Assembly (NCBI GenBank): GCA_905181935.1
Contig: CAJIZV010000001.1
Span: 62,001 to 126,000 of the forward strand
DNA from: an uncultured Amylibacter sp.
Lineage (GTDB): Bacteria; Pseudomonadota; Alphaproteobacteria; Rhodobacterales; Rhodobacteraceae
Reading direction: 5' to 3'
DNA: 64,000 bases
The position numbers were made by a program, and so were the translations under genes. Shown piece by piece: positions 56,081 through 64,000 of this stretch. The notes beneath the pieces are model-generated. The model was not told the origin of the DNA and did no database searches. It was given only the letters and a program-made list of their open reading frames with translations. Position 1 is the stretch's first letter, and each line of letters opens with the position of its first letter.

Positions 56081-58000
56081 TTATTTTTTACAATTATTTT
56101 TAGAATTAGCCCAAGCCCAAGGAACAGTATACTCGCTTAATACATTTTGCACTTCTTCATCATTAACCTTTGGAACTGTTTTATTTATATTAGCAACTAA
56201 ACCCAGGTTTTTATCTTCATTAACACTACTAACTGTGGCAGCAACGTTTGCTTTCGCAAAAGCTTCGTCAAATACACGTATGATAGCTAATCTGCGCAAC
56301 TCAGGTTTAAATACTTTACCAATAGCCGTCTTTGGTAATTGATCTAGTATTTCAATATATTTTGGCCGTGCAGAATGATCTGAAACATTTTCAAATGCAT
56401 AATCCATTAATTCCTGAACTGATATATCGGCTTTATCAATCAACTCAACATATGCACAAGGCAATTCACCAGAGTATCTATCAGGTTGGCCCACTGCACC
56501 TACAAAGTTAACTGCAGGATGGCCAGATAGCACCTCTTCAATGACCAAAGGGTCTATGTTATGGCCACCACGCATAATTATATCTTTTGATCGTCCAGTT
56601 AACCATAAATAGCCATCAGAATCTAAATATCCCAAATCACCAGTTCGCAAATATTTTTCATTAGTAAATAATAATTTGTTTTTTTCTGGGTCAGTATAAG
56701 TTGATCCAACTACAATTCCTGGGTTATTAATACAAACTTCTCCAGCTTCACCAGACTTACAAGTTTTTACTACCTGACCAATCGTATTCATTTGAAATAT
56801 TTTAACATCTGTATGCGGCAAAGGTAAGCCAACAGACCCAATCTTTCTCTCGCCATCAGGTGGGTTGCACGATACCAAACAAGTGGCCTCAGTCATTCCA
56901 TAACCTTCAATTATTGCGATACCAGTTTTTTTTTGGAATTTTTTAAAAAGTTCTACAGGCATTGGTGCAGATCCACAAAAAACATTTTTTAAAGTTGCAA
57001 TATCTGCATTAATAGGATGATTAATTAACGACGCCGCAGCCGTCGGAACAGTAATAATAAATGTACCTTTGTAGCGCTCTACAAGTTTCCAAAAATTACT
57101 AAAAACTCCATCCCCTCGATAACCCGCAGGTGTTGGCATAACCATATGTGAGCCCGCTGACATGACACACAGCCATGCAGGATATGCAGCAAACACATGA
57201 AATAATGGCATAGGACAGATTACAACATCATGTTCATCCATTAAGATTTGTGCTCCAAGCCAACCATTATACAGTGCGCCTGAGTGCCGGTGTTGAACAA
57301 TCTTTGGCATTCCAGTTGTACCACCAGTGTGAAAGTACGCACAAAATGGGTCATCATCACTTTCATTAAACTCTAATTCGGTTTTTTGAGTATCAAGAGC
57401 AGAGTTAAATTCTATGATTTTTGCCGAATGTTGAATGTTAACTTTAGGACGTATCAAAGGTACAAACCAGCTGATTGGGGCACTTAGATGGGGCAACAAA
57501 TCAATTTCAACAACAGTTTCAACACAATCAGCATTACAGACAGCCTTATGTGCTATTTGTGCTACATTGGTTTTGGGGAATGAGCGCATAGTAACCAATA
57601 CCTTAGCGTTTACCTCCTTAAGAAGACCCGCAATATGTTCAGGAGAAAGCGTCGGATTTATAGGAGCCACAATTCCAGCAGTCATTCCTGCCAACATTGT
57701 AATTAATGTTTCATGACTAGTTGGTAAGAGATAGGCAACCACATCAGTTGGGCCAACACCTAAAGAACGAAACAAATTAGCCGCTTGTGTAACGCGATCA
57801 GTTAATTGATCATAATTTAGGGTAATATTTTTATCAGTACTTCCAGACTTCATCTGAAAACTAATAGCAGGTCGATTACCATGCATTTTACGAGTTTGGC
57901 ACAAACGTTGATAAACTGTCTTAGAAGTCCAACAGTCCTCAAGCGGCATTTCATTTTCTAAACGCATAAAATCTGAACGATTTGCAAAGTACTTTTTCAT
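56081..58000 (-). CDS. Acyl-CoA synthetase (AMP-forming)
   Basis: 639 residues of the acyl-adenylate family. Phosphate loop YFHTGGTTGMPK, IIEGYGMTEATC, LRTGDLGYLDSDGYLWLTGRSKDII and the catalytic lysine in PKTAIGKVFKPELR are complete. The plan resembles medium/long-chain acyl-CoA synthetases annotated only generically in Rhodobacterales. It is convergent with metG. The substrate chain length cannot be read. Confidence 0.86.
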   Translation of the reverse strand: MKKYFANRSDFMRLENEMPLEDCWTSKTVYQRLCQTRKMHGNRPAISFQMKSGSTDKNITLNYDQLTDRVTQAANLFRSLGVGPTDVVAYLLPTSHETLITMLAGMTAGIVAPINPTLSPEHIAGLLKEVNAKVLVTMRSFPKTNVAQIAHKAVCNADCVETVVEIDLLPHLSAPISWFVPLIRPKVNIQHSAKIIEFNSALDTQKTELEFNESDDDPFCAYFHTGGTTGMPKIVQHRHSGALYNGWLGAQILMDEHDVVICPMPLFHVFAAYPAWLCVMSAGSHMVMPTPAGYRGDGVFSNFWKLVERYKGTFIITVPTAAASLINHPINADIATLKNVFCGSAPMPVELFKKFQKKTGIAIIEGYGMTEATCLVSCNPPDGERKIGSVGLPLPHTDVKIFQMNTIGQVVKTCKSGEAGEVCINNPGIVVGSTYTDPEKNKLLFTNEKYLRTGDLGYLDSDGYLWLTGRSKDIIMRGGHNIDPLVIEEVLSGHPAVNFVGAVGQPDRYSGELPCAYVELIDKADISVQELMDYAFENVSDHSARPKYIEILDQLPKTAIGKVFKPELRRLAIIRVFDEAFAKANVAATVSSVNEDKNLGLVANINKTVPKVNDEEVQNVLSEYTVPWAWANSKNNCKK

Positions 58001-58152
58001 CTTAAGCTTTCTTAATTCTTACAGTAAGTTAATGGTAAGACACAAAAGCTATAACTTCAAACATATGCTAGACTTAAATAATCTAATCAGCTTTGAGGCA
58101 ACTAGAATAAAAATTATTTTTTATAAAATAGAGTTTTTACTTTTTGTGAAAT

Positions 58153-59943
58153 TTATATGATTTCGTCAGTAAACTGTAACTTTGCTAATCTAGCATATAG
58201 CCCACCTTGAGAGACTAAGTCTTTATGAGTGCCATGAGCAACAATTTTGCCATTATCAACAACAATAATCCGGTCCGCTTTTTTTACAGTGGCTAATCTA
58301 TGCGCAATAATGATCGTAGTTCGTGTACGCGCTAATGCTTCAACGGCTTTTTGAACAGCATGTTCGCTTTCCGCATCTAACGCGCTGGTAGCTTCATCTA
58401 GCAATAACACAGGGGCGTCACGTAAGATGGCCCGAGCAATAGCAAGGCGCTGTTTTTGCCCTCCTGAGAGCATGACACCCTGCTCACCTACATAACTTTT
58501 ATATCCATCAGGCAATGCAATCAAAAAATCATGCGCCGCAGATGCTTTAGCTGCCTCAATAACTTCAGCATCAGTTGCTTCAGGGCGGCCAAATCTAATA
58601 TTCTCCATAGCCGTCGTTCCAAAAATTACTGGATCTTGGGTTACTATAGCCAAATGCTTTCTAAACTCTTCACGATTTAAAGTTTGAATGGGCTTACCGT
58701 CTAAAGTTACCTGGCCTGATGTTGGATCAAAAAAGCGCATTAAAAGTTGAAAAATTGTTGATTTTCCTGCACCTGATGGCCCAACTAATGCAATAGTTTC
58801 TCCACGCTTAACATCGAGAGAAAAGCCATCTAGAGCAGCAAATTTAGGGCGTGACGGATAAAAAAATGTCAAATTCTCAAAACTTACATCTCCCATTACG
58901 GGCAAATTTAATGTATCTGGTTTAATAGGATCTTTAACAATATCATCTGAATTTAACAATTCAACTAGCCGTTCAGTTGCACCAGCGGCACGCTGCATCT
59001 CACCCCAAAACTCAGCAAAAGCAGTAACTGATGACCCAACTAAAACAGCATAAATAACAAATTGCACTAAAACGCCTGCTGTCATTTCACCAGATTGAAC
59101 ATCACGCGCTCCAATCCAAATTACGGAAACAACACCAGTAAAAATTAAAAAAATAACTATAGCTGTCATAATTGCGCGAATAGTTACACGTTTACGAGTT
59201 GCATCATAAGCTTCTTCAGTAAGTTTACCAAAAAGGGACCTTGAAGCCGCCTCATGAGTAAAAGCCTGGACGGTTTGGGAAGCTAGTAAACTTTCAGACG
59301 CGTTTCCTGAACTTTCAGCTATTTTATCTTGATTAAGCTTACTCAGAACTCTTACGCGACGTCCAATCCCAAAAATAGGAATTAAAATAAATGGAACAAT
59401 TAATAATACTAATCCGGTCAATTTTGCAGATGTAATAAATAGTAAAATTAAACCACCAACAAACATAATTGCATTCCGCAAAGCATACGATAAATAGGAT
59501 CCAATCACTGATAGTATCAATGTTGTGTCTGTAGTTATTCTACTTAATACTTCTCCTGTCATGACACGTTCATAAAAAGCAGGACTCATACCTATCATTT
59601 TATCATAAACTGCTCGGCGAATGTCTGCCACAACTCGCTCGCCCAATCTTGTTACAAGTGCATACCTTACAGCAGAACCAACCGCTAATAAGCCAGCTAC
59701 AAAAATAGCATAAATAAAATAGCCATCTAAATTATCTAAGTCAGCACCAAATCCATCTACAATTCTGCGCACTGCAAGGGGTAAAATCAAAGAAATAGCC
59801 GCAGTAAATGTCAACATGAACAATGCTGATGCAACCAACCATTTGTAAGGCTTTAAGAAAGGAAGTAACCCACGCAATGCATTAACATTTTTACCTTTCG
59901 CTCGATCTTGAGATATGGAGCGAGTTGATTCAGGAGTGGACAT
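58153..59943 (-). CDS. ABC exporter half-transporter (MsbA/ABCB-like)
   Basis: 596 residues: six-helix ABC type I exporter domain (about 25-320) fused to one ATPase domain (about 345-590). Walker A GPSGAGKST, Q loop near VTQDPVIFG, signature LSGGQKQR, Walker B VLLLDEAT and switch IIIAHRLATV are intact. Probably a homodimer exporting lipid or hydrophobic compound; substrate unknown. Confidence 0.9.
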   Translation of the reverse strand: MSTPESTRSISQDRAKGKNVNALRGLLPFLKPYKWLVASALFMLTFTAAISLILPLAVRRIVDGFGADLDNLDGYFIYAIFVAGLLAVGSAVRYALVTRLGERVVADIRRAVYDKMIGMSPAFYERVMTGEVLSRITTDTTLILSVIGSYLSYALRNAIMFVGGLILLFITSAKLTGLVLLIVPFILIPIFGIGRRVRVLSKLNQDKIAESSGNASESLLASQTVQAFTHEAASRSLFGKLTEEAYDATRKRVTIRAIMTAIVIFLIFTGVVSVIWIGARDVQSGEMTAGVLVQFVIYAVLVGSSVTAFAEFWGEMQRAAGATERLVELLNSDDIVKDPIKPDTLNLPVMGDVSFENLTFFYPSRPKFAALDGFSLDVKRGETIALVGPSGAGKSTIFQLLMRFFDPTSGQVTLDGKPIQTLNREEFRKHLAIVTQDPVIFGTTAMENIRFGRPEATDAEVIEAAKASAAHDFLIALPDGYKSYVGEQGVMLSGGQKQRLAIARAILRDAPVLLLDEATSALDAESEHAVQKAVEALARTRTTIIIAHRLATVKKADRIIVVDNGKIVAHGTHKDLVSQGGLYARLAKLQFTDEII

Positions 59944-60366
59944 ACATTCAACTTTCAGAATTTACCCGTATCGATAACGTGCAGGACACCAATCATCAAG
60001 GAAAACTATCAAAATCAGCAAAAAAATAGAGCTAATTTAAATATGTATATTTATCAAAATTTTAAAAAAATACGAATGCGAATTATAATCAAATATATGA
60101 CGAATATTTTACTACTGTAGCGATGCTTGAATTCATAATTTATTTCAAAAATTATGATCCATTTAACTATAAAATTCAGAATTTTATTTAAAAATAATTA
60201 CCAGACAAAATATAACTTTAAAAAATTATATCATAAACAAAACTATACCTTATTAGTTTACTCGGGTATTGACTTATATCGCAGAATCTTATTAATTACT
60301 TAGTACATGACTATTTTACTCAAGATTAAATATAAAAGTATGCTATTATAAAAGAGGTAACTAATA
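59944..60366. other. AT-rich divergent intergenic region
   Basis: About 420 bp of strongly AT-rich DNA between the ABC exporter and an unknown gene, both transcribed outward, so it holds two promoters. A perfect 9-bp inverted repeat TCATAATTT/AAATTATGA with a 7-nt loop lies at 60133-60157. No gene or RNA recognised. Confidence 0.5.
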
Positions 60367-60846
60367 ATGAATATCTATGAAAAATTCAGAGGGGCAGCCC
60401 CTGTAGGCCAATTAGAAGAACTTCCCTTATTAGAGATGACTGCGATCATATATTTTAGAATGATGGCTGGCTCTTTTGAAACAAGAAAAGCGCTTGAAAA
60501 AGATTTTGCATTAGCTTTTGGCATAGATCATGGTGGCTACTATTTCAAAAGGTTTGAAGAATTTTTTGTTTGCCTTGCAACAAAATCACGCCGGAAGGTT
60601 ATGCATCACGAAGTAAAGTGTACATGTTTTGGTGGCGATGAAAGTATTATAGCTAATATGATATCTCTAGCAGCTATAGGTGATATCAAAGACGCCGAAC
60701 TTTTAGCATATAATCTTATTTCAGGTGATATGGCAGTTAGTCTTATAGCCCATGCAGAGAATATTGGCCTAGCGCTTAGAATAATGCTGGAACGCTACCC
60801 AGTTCCAATTTTTAGCTTATCTCAAAAGCCCCCAACCACCCATTAG
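60367..60846 (+). CDS. Uncharacterised conserved-looking protein
   Basis: 159 residues, soluble, not recognised. Begins MNIYEKFRGAAPVGQLEELPLLE and has cysteines clustered in HHEVKCTCFGGDES. It has helical regions and no signal peptide. Two further small genes follow. Codon use and composition do not differ obviously from neighbours. Function unknown. Confidence 0.65.
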   Translation: MNIYEKFRGAAPVGQLEELPLLEMTAIIYFRMMAGSFETRKALEKDFALAFGIDHGGYYFKRFEEFFVCLATKSRRKVMHHEVKCTCFGGDESIIANMISLAAIGDIKDAELLAYNLISGDMAVSLIAHAENIGLALRIMLERYPVPIFSLSQKPPTTH

Positions 60847-60934
60847 AACAATTATAAGAATTAAAAATATATTTTGATTTGTAATATTGTTTTAGTAAAA
60901 ATTTATAAGATTATAATTAATAGGTAATATTAAT

Positions 60935-61078
60935 ATGTCAGACTTATCCTTGGAATACTGGTTTCAACAGATTAGATTAGACCTAGATTACTTACCCAAT
61001 GGGGGTCTAGAACAGCTTCTTGATTGGTTGGAACAAGGTACCATTAAAGAAGAAGGCGAGAGAGATAAAACAAAATGA
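60935..61078 (+). CDS. Small acidic protein, 47 residues
   Basis: A short open frame, MSDLSLEYWFQQIRLDLDYL at the start and rich in Glu, Asp and Leu, ending KEEGERDKTK. It follows the preceding unknown gene by 88 bp on the same strand, has GG-containing TAGGT upstream of the ATG, and a coherent amphipathic composition. Probably a real small gene, function unknown; chance cannot be excluded. Confidence 0.45.
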   Translation: MSDLSLEYWFQQIRLDLDYLPNGGLEQLLDWLEQGTIKEEGERDKTK

Positions 61079-61118
61079 GGAGACTTATCACTACAAATGT
61101 AGAAAAAGTCACAAAAAT

Positions 61119-61361
61119 TTATTCTTCCTCTACTTCGATCCAACCATTTTTTCGATATTGATTAGCCACAATTGTTTTAGCAAAAAATGGATAAATTAAC
61201 CATACAGTGCCTAAAGTAACAAAGTTTAAAATTACTCCAATAACAAAGTGCCTCCATACGCCTTTATAAGCAAAGTAAAGTACCCCAAAAATTAACGCCC
61301 ACAAGAAAGCAAAACCAGTAACTTTTTCTTGATAACCATTACTTGGATTTTTAAATACCAT
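61119..61361 (-). CDS. Small two-helix membrane protein
   Basis: 80 residues. Two hydrophobic stretches, TGFAFLWALIFGVLYFAY (about 15-32) and FVIGVILNFVTLGTVWLIYPFF (about 39-60), and a charged C-terminal tail NQYRKNGWIEVEEE. It resembles small DUF2628-like bacterial membrane proteins. Function unknown. It is convergent with the 47-residue gene. Confidence 0.65.
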   Translation of the reverse strand: MVFKNPSNGYQEKVTGFAFLWALIFGVLYFAYKGVWRHFVIGVILNFVTLGTVWLIYPFFAKTIVANQYRKNGWIEVEEE

Positions 61362-61560
61362 CAGTAATTTCCAATCAAAATATGCAAATAGTAATTATAA
61401 CTATCAGACCCAATAAATAAAGGTCAAATAAATGATTACATAAGTAACCTATATTACTTAAAGCAAATATTTAACATATTTAGTAACTTTTTCATTTTCC
61501 TTTACTGCTGATAAGAAGCAGCCGTGAAAGTACTAAATCTGCTTAAAATCACCTAAAGTA

Positions 61561-63216
61561 TTAGATAAGCCGGCTCTTCAACAGATCACCTGACTTTGAA
61601 AGTATTGAATACCCAACTATTGAAAATGACGTATTTATTAATTTTAACGCACGTAAAGTTTCCTGATGAATATTACTAGTTTCAATACTCTCTGCTAGAC
61701 CTTCTCGTAACCGGCCAAGATGTTGGCGCTGTAACTTTTGTTCAACGCGGCGAACCTTATCCTTTGCCACAACTAATTCACGTGCTTCAGCCGGGTTCTG
61801 GTTCATCATTACATTTAAAGCTAGTTGAACATTACTCAATACTCTATCGGAAAAATCGCCAATCTCTTTTCGTCCTTCAGATGAAAAGTGAAGGCCTTGA
61901 TTATTTAATCTTTTGGCAAGATCAAGCATATTGCGAGCTACTACGCTGGAGGCGGCATCTAGATTAGAAGAAATCGCGGCTAGCTCCATTGACCTACCTC
62001 CTTGATCTTCATTCAAACCATTTTTTCCTAGGCGAGCTAGATAAAGCTTCACATCTAAGTGTATCTGTTTAATTAACTTATCTTGTTTTTTTATTGACTT
62101 AGCACTTTCAGGGTCCCAAACATCATAGAGAGGCTCAATCTTAATCAACATTTGCTCTATTTTCTGACCAATACCTAATAATTCTCGTGCCGCACAATCA
62201 AGGCCACGCTGAGGTCGATCCAAGACAGCTGGGTCAAGCGCACTTGTGCTTTCCATTCCTTGATCATTCGAAACTTTATTCACCATGAAACGGCATAATA
62301 ATTGGCTTATAATGCCAGTTAACGGTAAAGCTATGATTAACAGGGTCAGATTAAATACAAGGTGTAAATTAATTGTTTGCCGAGCAGGGTTTGAGCCTAA
62401 TAAGAAAATAATATCAGGCACAAAAACAATTAATAACGTTGCTAGTATAGCACCAGTCCCACGTAATAAAAGGTTAGCAACAATTATACGGCGCGAAATT
62501 ATAGGAGCCGACAAAGTTAGCACGTATGCAATTAATGCGCCTCCTAGATTTGCTCCTAATATCATTGCGGCTGCTGCCATTAACGGCAGAATAGATTGTG
62601 AGGCCAATGTGACAAATAACAAAACAGCTGCAACACTCGAATGTACTACCCACGCAAAGGCAGCCCCTATAATAAAAGCTGTTAAAAGATCACGACCTAG
62701 GTATTCCATTACCATTTGTGTACCAGGATTTTCCATAATTGGCCCTGTTGAAGCACGGATCATATCTAAAGATACAAAAATCAAGGACAAACCGATAAAA
62801 ATACGCCCGACTTGACGGCCACTGCTGCCATTAGCACGCAAAAATAATGATACACCCATAAGTAAAAGCAATGGAGTAAGAAACGTTAACCGAACCATCA
62901 AAAGTTGGGCAACAATTGCTGAACCAAGGTCAGCACCCAACAATATTGCAAGCCCACTTACCGCAGCCAAACCACTTTTAGCAACAAAACTTGAAATAAG
63001 AATAGCCACTGCCGTTGAGCTTTGTAAAAATATTGCTGCGCCCATTCCCGAGAATGCTGCTAAAAACCGATTATTACCAGAGCGCCGCAACCAAGTACGG
63101 AGTTGATTGGAAAATCCACGCTCAACTCCAGTTCCAACCAAGCGTACAGCCCAAATCAACAAAGCAGCTGAGCCAGCAATATTTAATAAAAACAGCAATA
63201 GGTTTGGTTCATTCAT
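61561..63216 (-). CDS. Na/Pi-cotransporter family protein (NptA/YjbB type)
   Basis: 551 residues: two Na/Pi-cotransporter repeats with QSSTAVAILISSFVAKSGL and VVHSSVAAVLLFVTLASQS, the QSSxA/HSSxA signatures, in about eight to ten helices (1-310), then a long helical PhoU-like cytoplasmic tail (about 340-551). Probably exports or imports phosphate with Na+. It is followed on the same strand by nothing within 200 bp and preceded by a decayed phosphoesterase. Confidence 0.9.
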   Translation of the reverse strand: MNEPNLLLFLLNIAGSAALLIWAVRLVGTGVERGFSNQLRTWLRRSGNNRFLAAFSGMGAAIFLQSSTAVAILISSFVAKSGLAAVSGLAILLGADLGSAIVAQLLMVRLTFLTPLLLLMGVSLFLRANGSSGRQVGRIFIGLSLIFVSLDMIRASTGPIMENPGTQMVMEYLGRDLLTAFIIGAAFAWVVHSSVAAVLLFVTLASQSILPLMAAAAMILGANLGGALIAYVLTLSAPIISRRIIVANLLLRGTGAILATLLIVFVPDIIFLLGSNPARQTINLHLVFNLTLLIIALPLTGIISQLLCRFMVNKVSNDQGMESTSALDPAVLDRPQRGLDCAARELLGIGQKIEQMLIKIEPLYDVWDPESAKSIKKQDKLIKQIHLDVKLYLARLGKNGLNEDQGGRSMELAAISSNLDAASSVVARNMLDLAKRLNNQGLHFSSEGRKEIGDFSDRVLSNVQLALNVMMNQNPAEARELVVAKDKVRRVEQKLQRQHLGRLREGLAESIETSNIHQETLRALKLINTSFSIVGYSILSKSGDLLKSRLI

Positions 63217-63243
63217 TTGAATGCTTTCTTATATTATAGTTTA

Positions 63244-63762
63244 TTAAAAGGGAAATGGTCCAGAACCACAAGTAGGCCCAATACGTACTGTTTTAAATCC
63301 ATCATTCCATCGGTGTAGCAAGCAACCACCCTCTACATCCATAAACCCAACGGGAGCGTTAGAACGCGTATCATAAGCAAAGCTACTGCATGAAGAAGGC
63401 GCTGAGACTACCATATGTTTATTTATGCCGATCATCATCATAGTATGAATATGACCACATACGATCCGCATCTCACCAGTAAATTTTGAAATTATTTTCA
63501 CAAACATATCAATATTTTTTAACCCAATTTCATCCAAAAATTTAATGCCCGACTTAAATGGAGGGTGATGCAAAGCTAAAAGTACTGGCTCAGATTTAAT
63601 CTTATTTAAAGTATCATTTAGATATTGTAGCGTGTCAGGCGCCAAAACACCACTACCTTTACCTTCAATTAATGAATCAAGCCCAAGCAGGTGAACCTTA
63701 CCAACTTTTTTATGCCAATTCAGATTACCCATCTTTGGAAAAATGCCATCGTTTTGCAACAT
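63244..63762 (-). pseudogene. Metallophosphoesterase (CpdA-like), N-terminally truncated
   Basis: 172 residues that match only the C-terminal half of a calcineurin-like phosphodiesterase: LALHHPPFKSG and GHIHTMMM (the late metal ligands). The N-terminal D-x-H and GD metal motifs, which should precede GNLNWHKKVGKVHLLGLDSL, are missing; an in-frame TAG lies two codons before the first ATG. Without those residues it cannot form the metal centre, so a pseudogene is the best reading. Confidence 0.75.
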
Positions 63763-63793
63763 TATCTAATACCACAAAGGGTTTTGTGCTCAT
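63725..63793 (-). pseudogene. Short N-terminal remnant fused to the phosphoesterase fragment
   Basis: A 22-codon frame starting at 63793 (MSTKPFVVLDNVAKRWHF) is directly behind the DeoR-type stop and runs out of frame into the phosphoesterase fragment. The N-terminus VVLDNVAKRW resembles the beginning of ABC-transporter ATPases, so it may be a leftover of a deleted gene. The resemblance is short and weak. Confidence 0.35.
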
Positions 63794-63795
63794 TA

Positions 63796-64000
63796 TTATT
63801 CTCTTTCTGCCAGTAATAGCCGGTCGCCCAAACCATCAAGAAGATGATCAAATTTTACATTGGGGCGTCGATCAAGGATTACATAATCAACATTACTAAT
63901 ATTCTCTCCAAAAGCTGGAGCTATTCGTCCAAATTTTGTACAATCCGTTACCAAAATTGAGATTTGTGCATTTTCTCGTATGCGTTCACGTACTTGTACT
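63796..64000 (-). CDS. DeoR/GlpR-family regulator, C-terminal end (runs out of window)
   Basis: The last 67 or so residues are visible: RIRENAQISILVTDCTKFGRIAPAF and NVDYVILDRRPNVKFDHLL, matching the sugar-phosphate isomerase-like effector domain of DeoR/GlpR repressors, where D-x-T-K-F-G is a signature. The DNA-binding half lies beyond base 64000. Two consecutive TAA stops end it. GlpR-type proteins sense glycerol-3-phosphate or related esters. Confidence 0.75.
   Translation of the reverse strand, partial: VQVRERIRENAQISILVTDCTKFGRIAPAFGENISNVDYVILDRRPNVKFDHLLDGLGDRLLLAERE

Noticed and set aside
1..64000. CRISPR arrays, insertion sequences, prophage or integron structures
   Set aside because: No regularly spaced repeats, transposase-like or integrase-like frames or terminal inverted repeats were seen.

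Overview
The window reads as chromosome of a low-GC (roughly 36% by eye) marine alphaproteobacterium of the Rhodobacterales/Roseobacter type. The evidence is gene content and order: hisB-H-A-F-E, fused pntA with pntB, prpE with TTTGCAAA-type sites upstream, 5-formyl-THF cyclo-ligase behind a 6S-like RNA, dnaG-rpoD, a soxRSVWXYZABCD-type cluster, and nrdR-ribD-ribE-ribH-nusB. A tRNA-His with A73 and no encoded G-1 also fits, a feature known from a clade of alphaproteobacteria. Genes are dense and mostly housekeeping. I see no insertion sequences, phage genes, CRISPR arrays or rRNA.

Layout. 1-6.1 kb: 3' part of pyrG, a TerB-like protein, a fatty-acid desaturase, a glutamine amidotransferase, and a LysR regulator divergent from a DadA-like oxidoreductase. 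6.1-9.5 kb: histidine biosynthesis. 9.5-15.4 kb: PhyH-type dioxygenase, tRNA-Tyr, rlmB, CoA-binding protein, mgtE, prpE. 15.6-25.3 kb: unknown protein, pntB/pntA, yebC, SLC13-type permease, EamA permease, YmdB-type phosphoesterase, fthC, 6S-like RNA, small acidic protein, tRNA-His. 25.3-29.6 kb: MttB-superfamily methyltransferase without an in-frame amber codon, HAD phosphatase, DUF3572, DUF983, aldo/keto reductase. 29.8-37.2 kb: pepF, rluD, a small membrane protein, dnaG, rpoD. 37.3-49 kb: sulfur-oxidation island. 49.2-52.6 kb: nrdR and the riboflavin genes to nusB. 53-64 kb: MFS permease, metG, acyl-CoA synthetase, ABC exporter, three unknown proteins, Na/Pi cotransporter, a decayed phosphoesterase and the 3' end of a DeoR-type regulator.

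How the genes work together. The sox island encodes periplasmic thiosulfate oxidation (SoxXA, YZ, B, CD), its thiol-reductant supply (SoxV, W, S), an ArsR-type repressor with two cysteines placed as in the SqrR/BigR persulfide sensors, an HbpS-like protein and two YeeE/YedE (TsuA-like) sulfur transporters. Two perfect ATTC-N8-GAAT dyads lie immediately upstream of soxX and soxB, where the repressor would be expected to act.

Most worth a second look: (1) four copies of TGATTCG/CGAATCA, each containing a GANTC site, in 56 bp between dnaG and rpoD; (2) a RibH homologue that has lost the catalytic Arg/His loop and the NKG lysine, in an operon where ribB is missing; (3) the paired sox operators; (4) rluD and a small membrane protein gene whose start codons overlap on opposite strands; (5) a deletion-scarred phosphoesterase at 63.2-63.8 kb.
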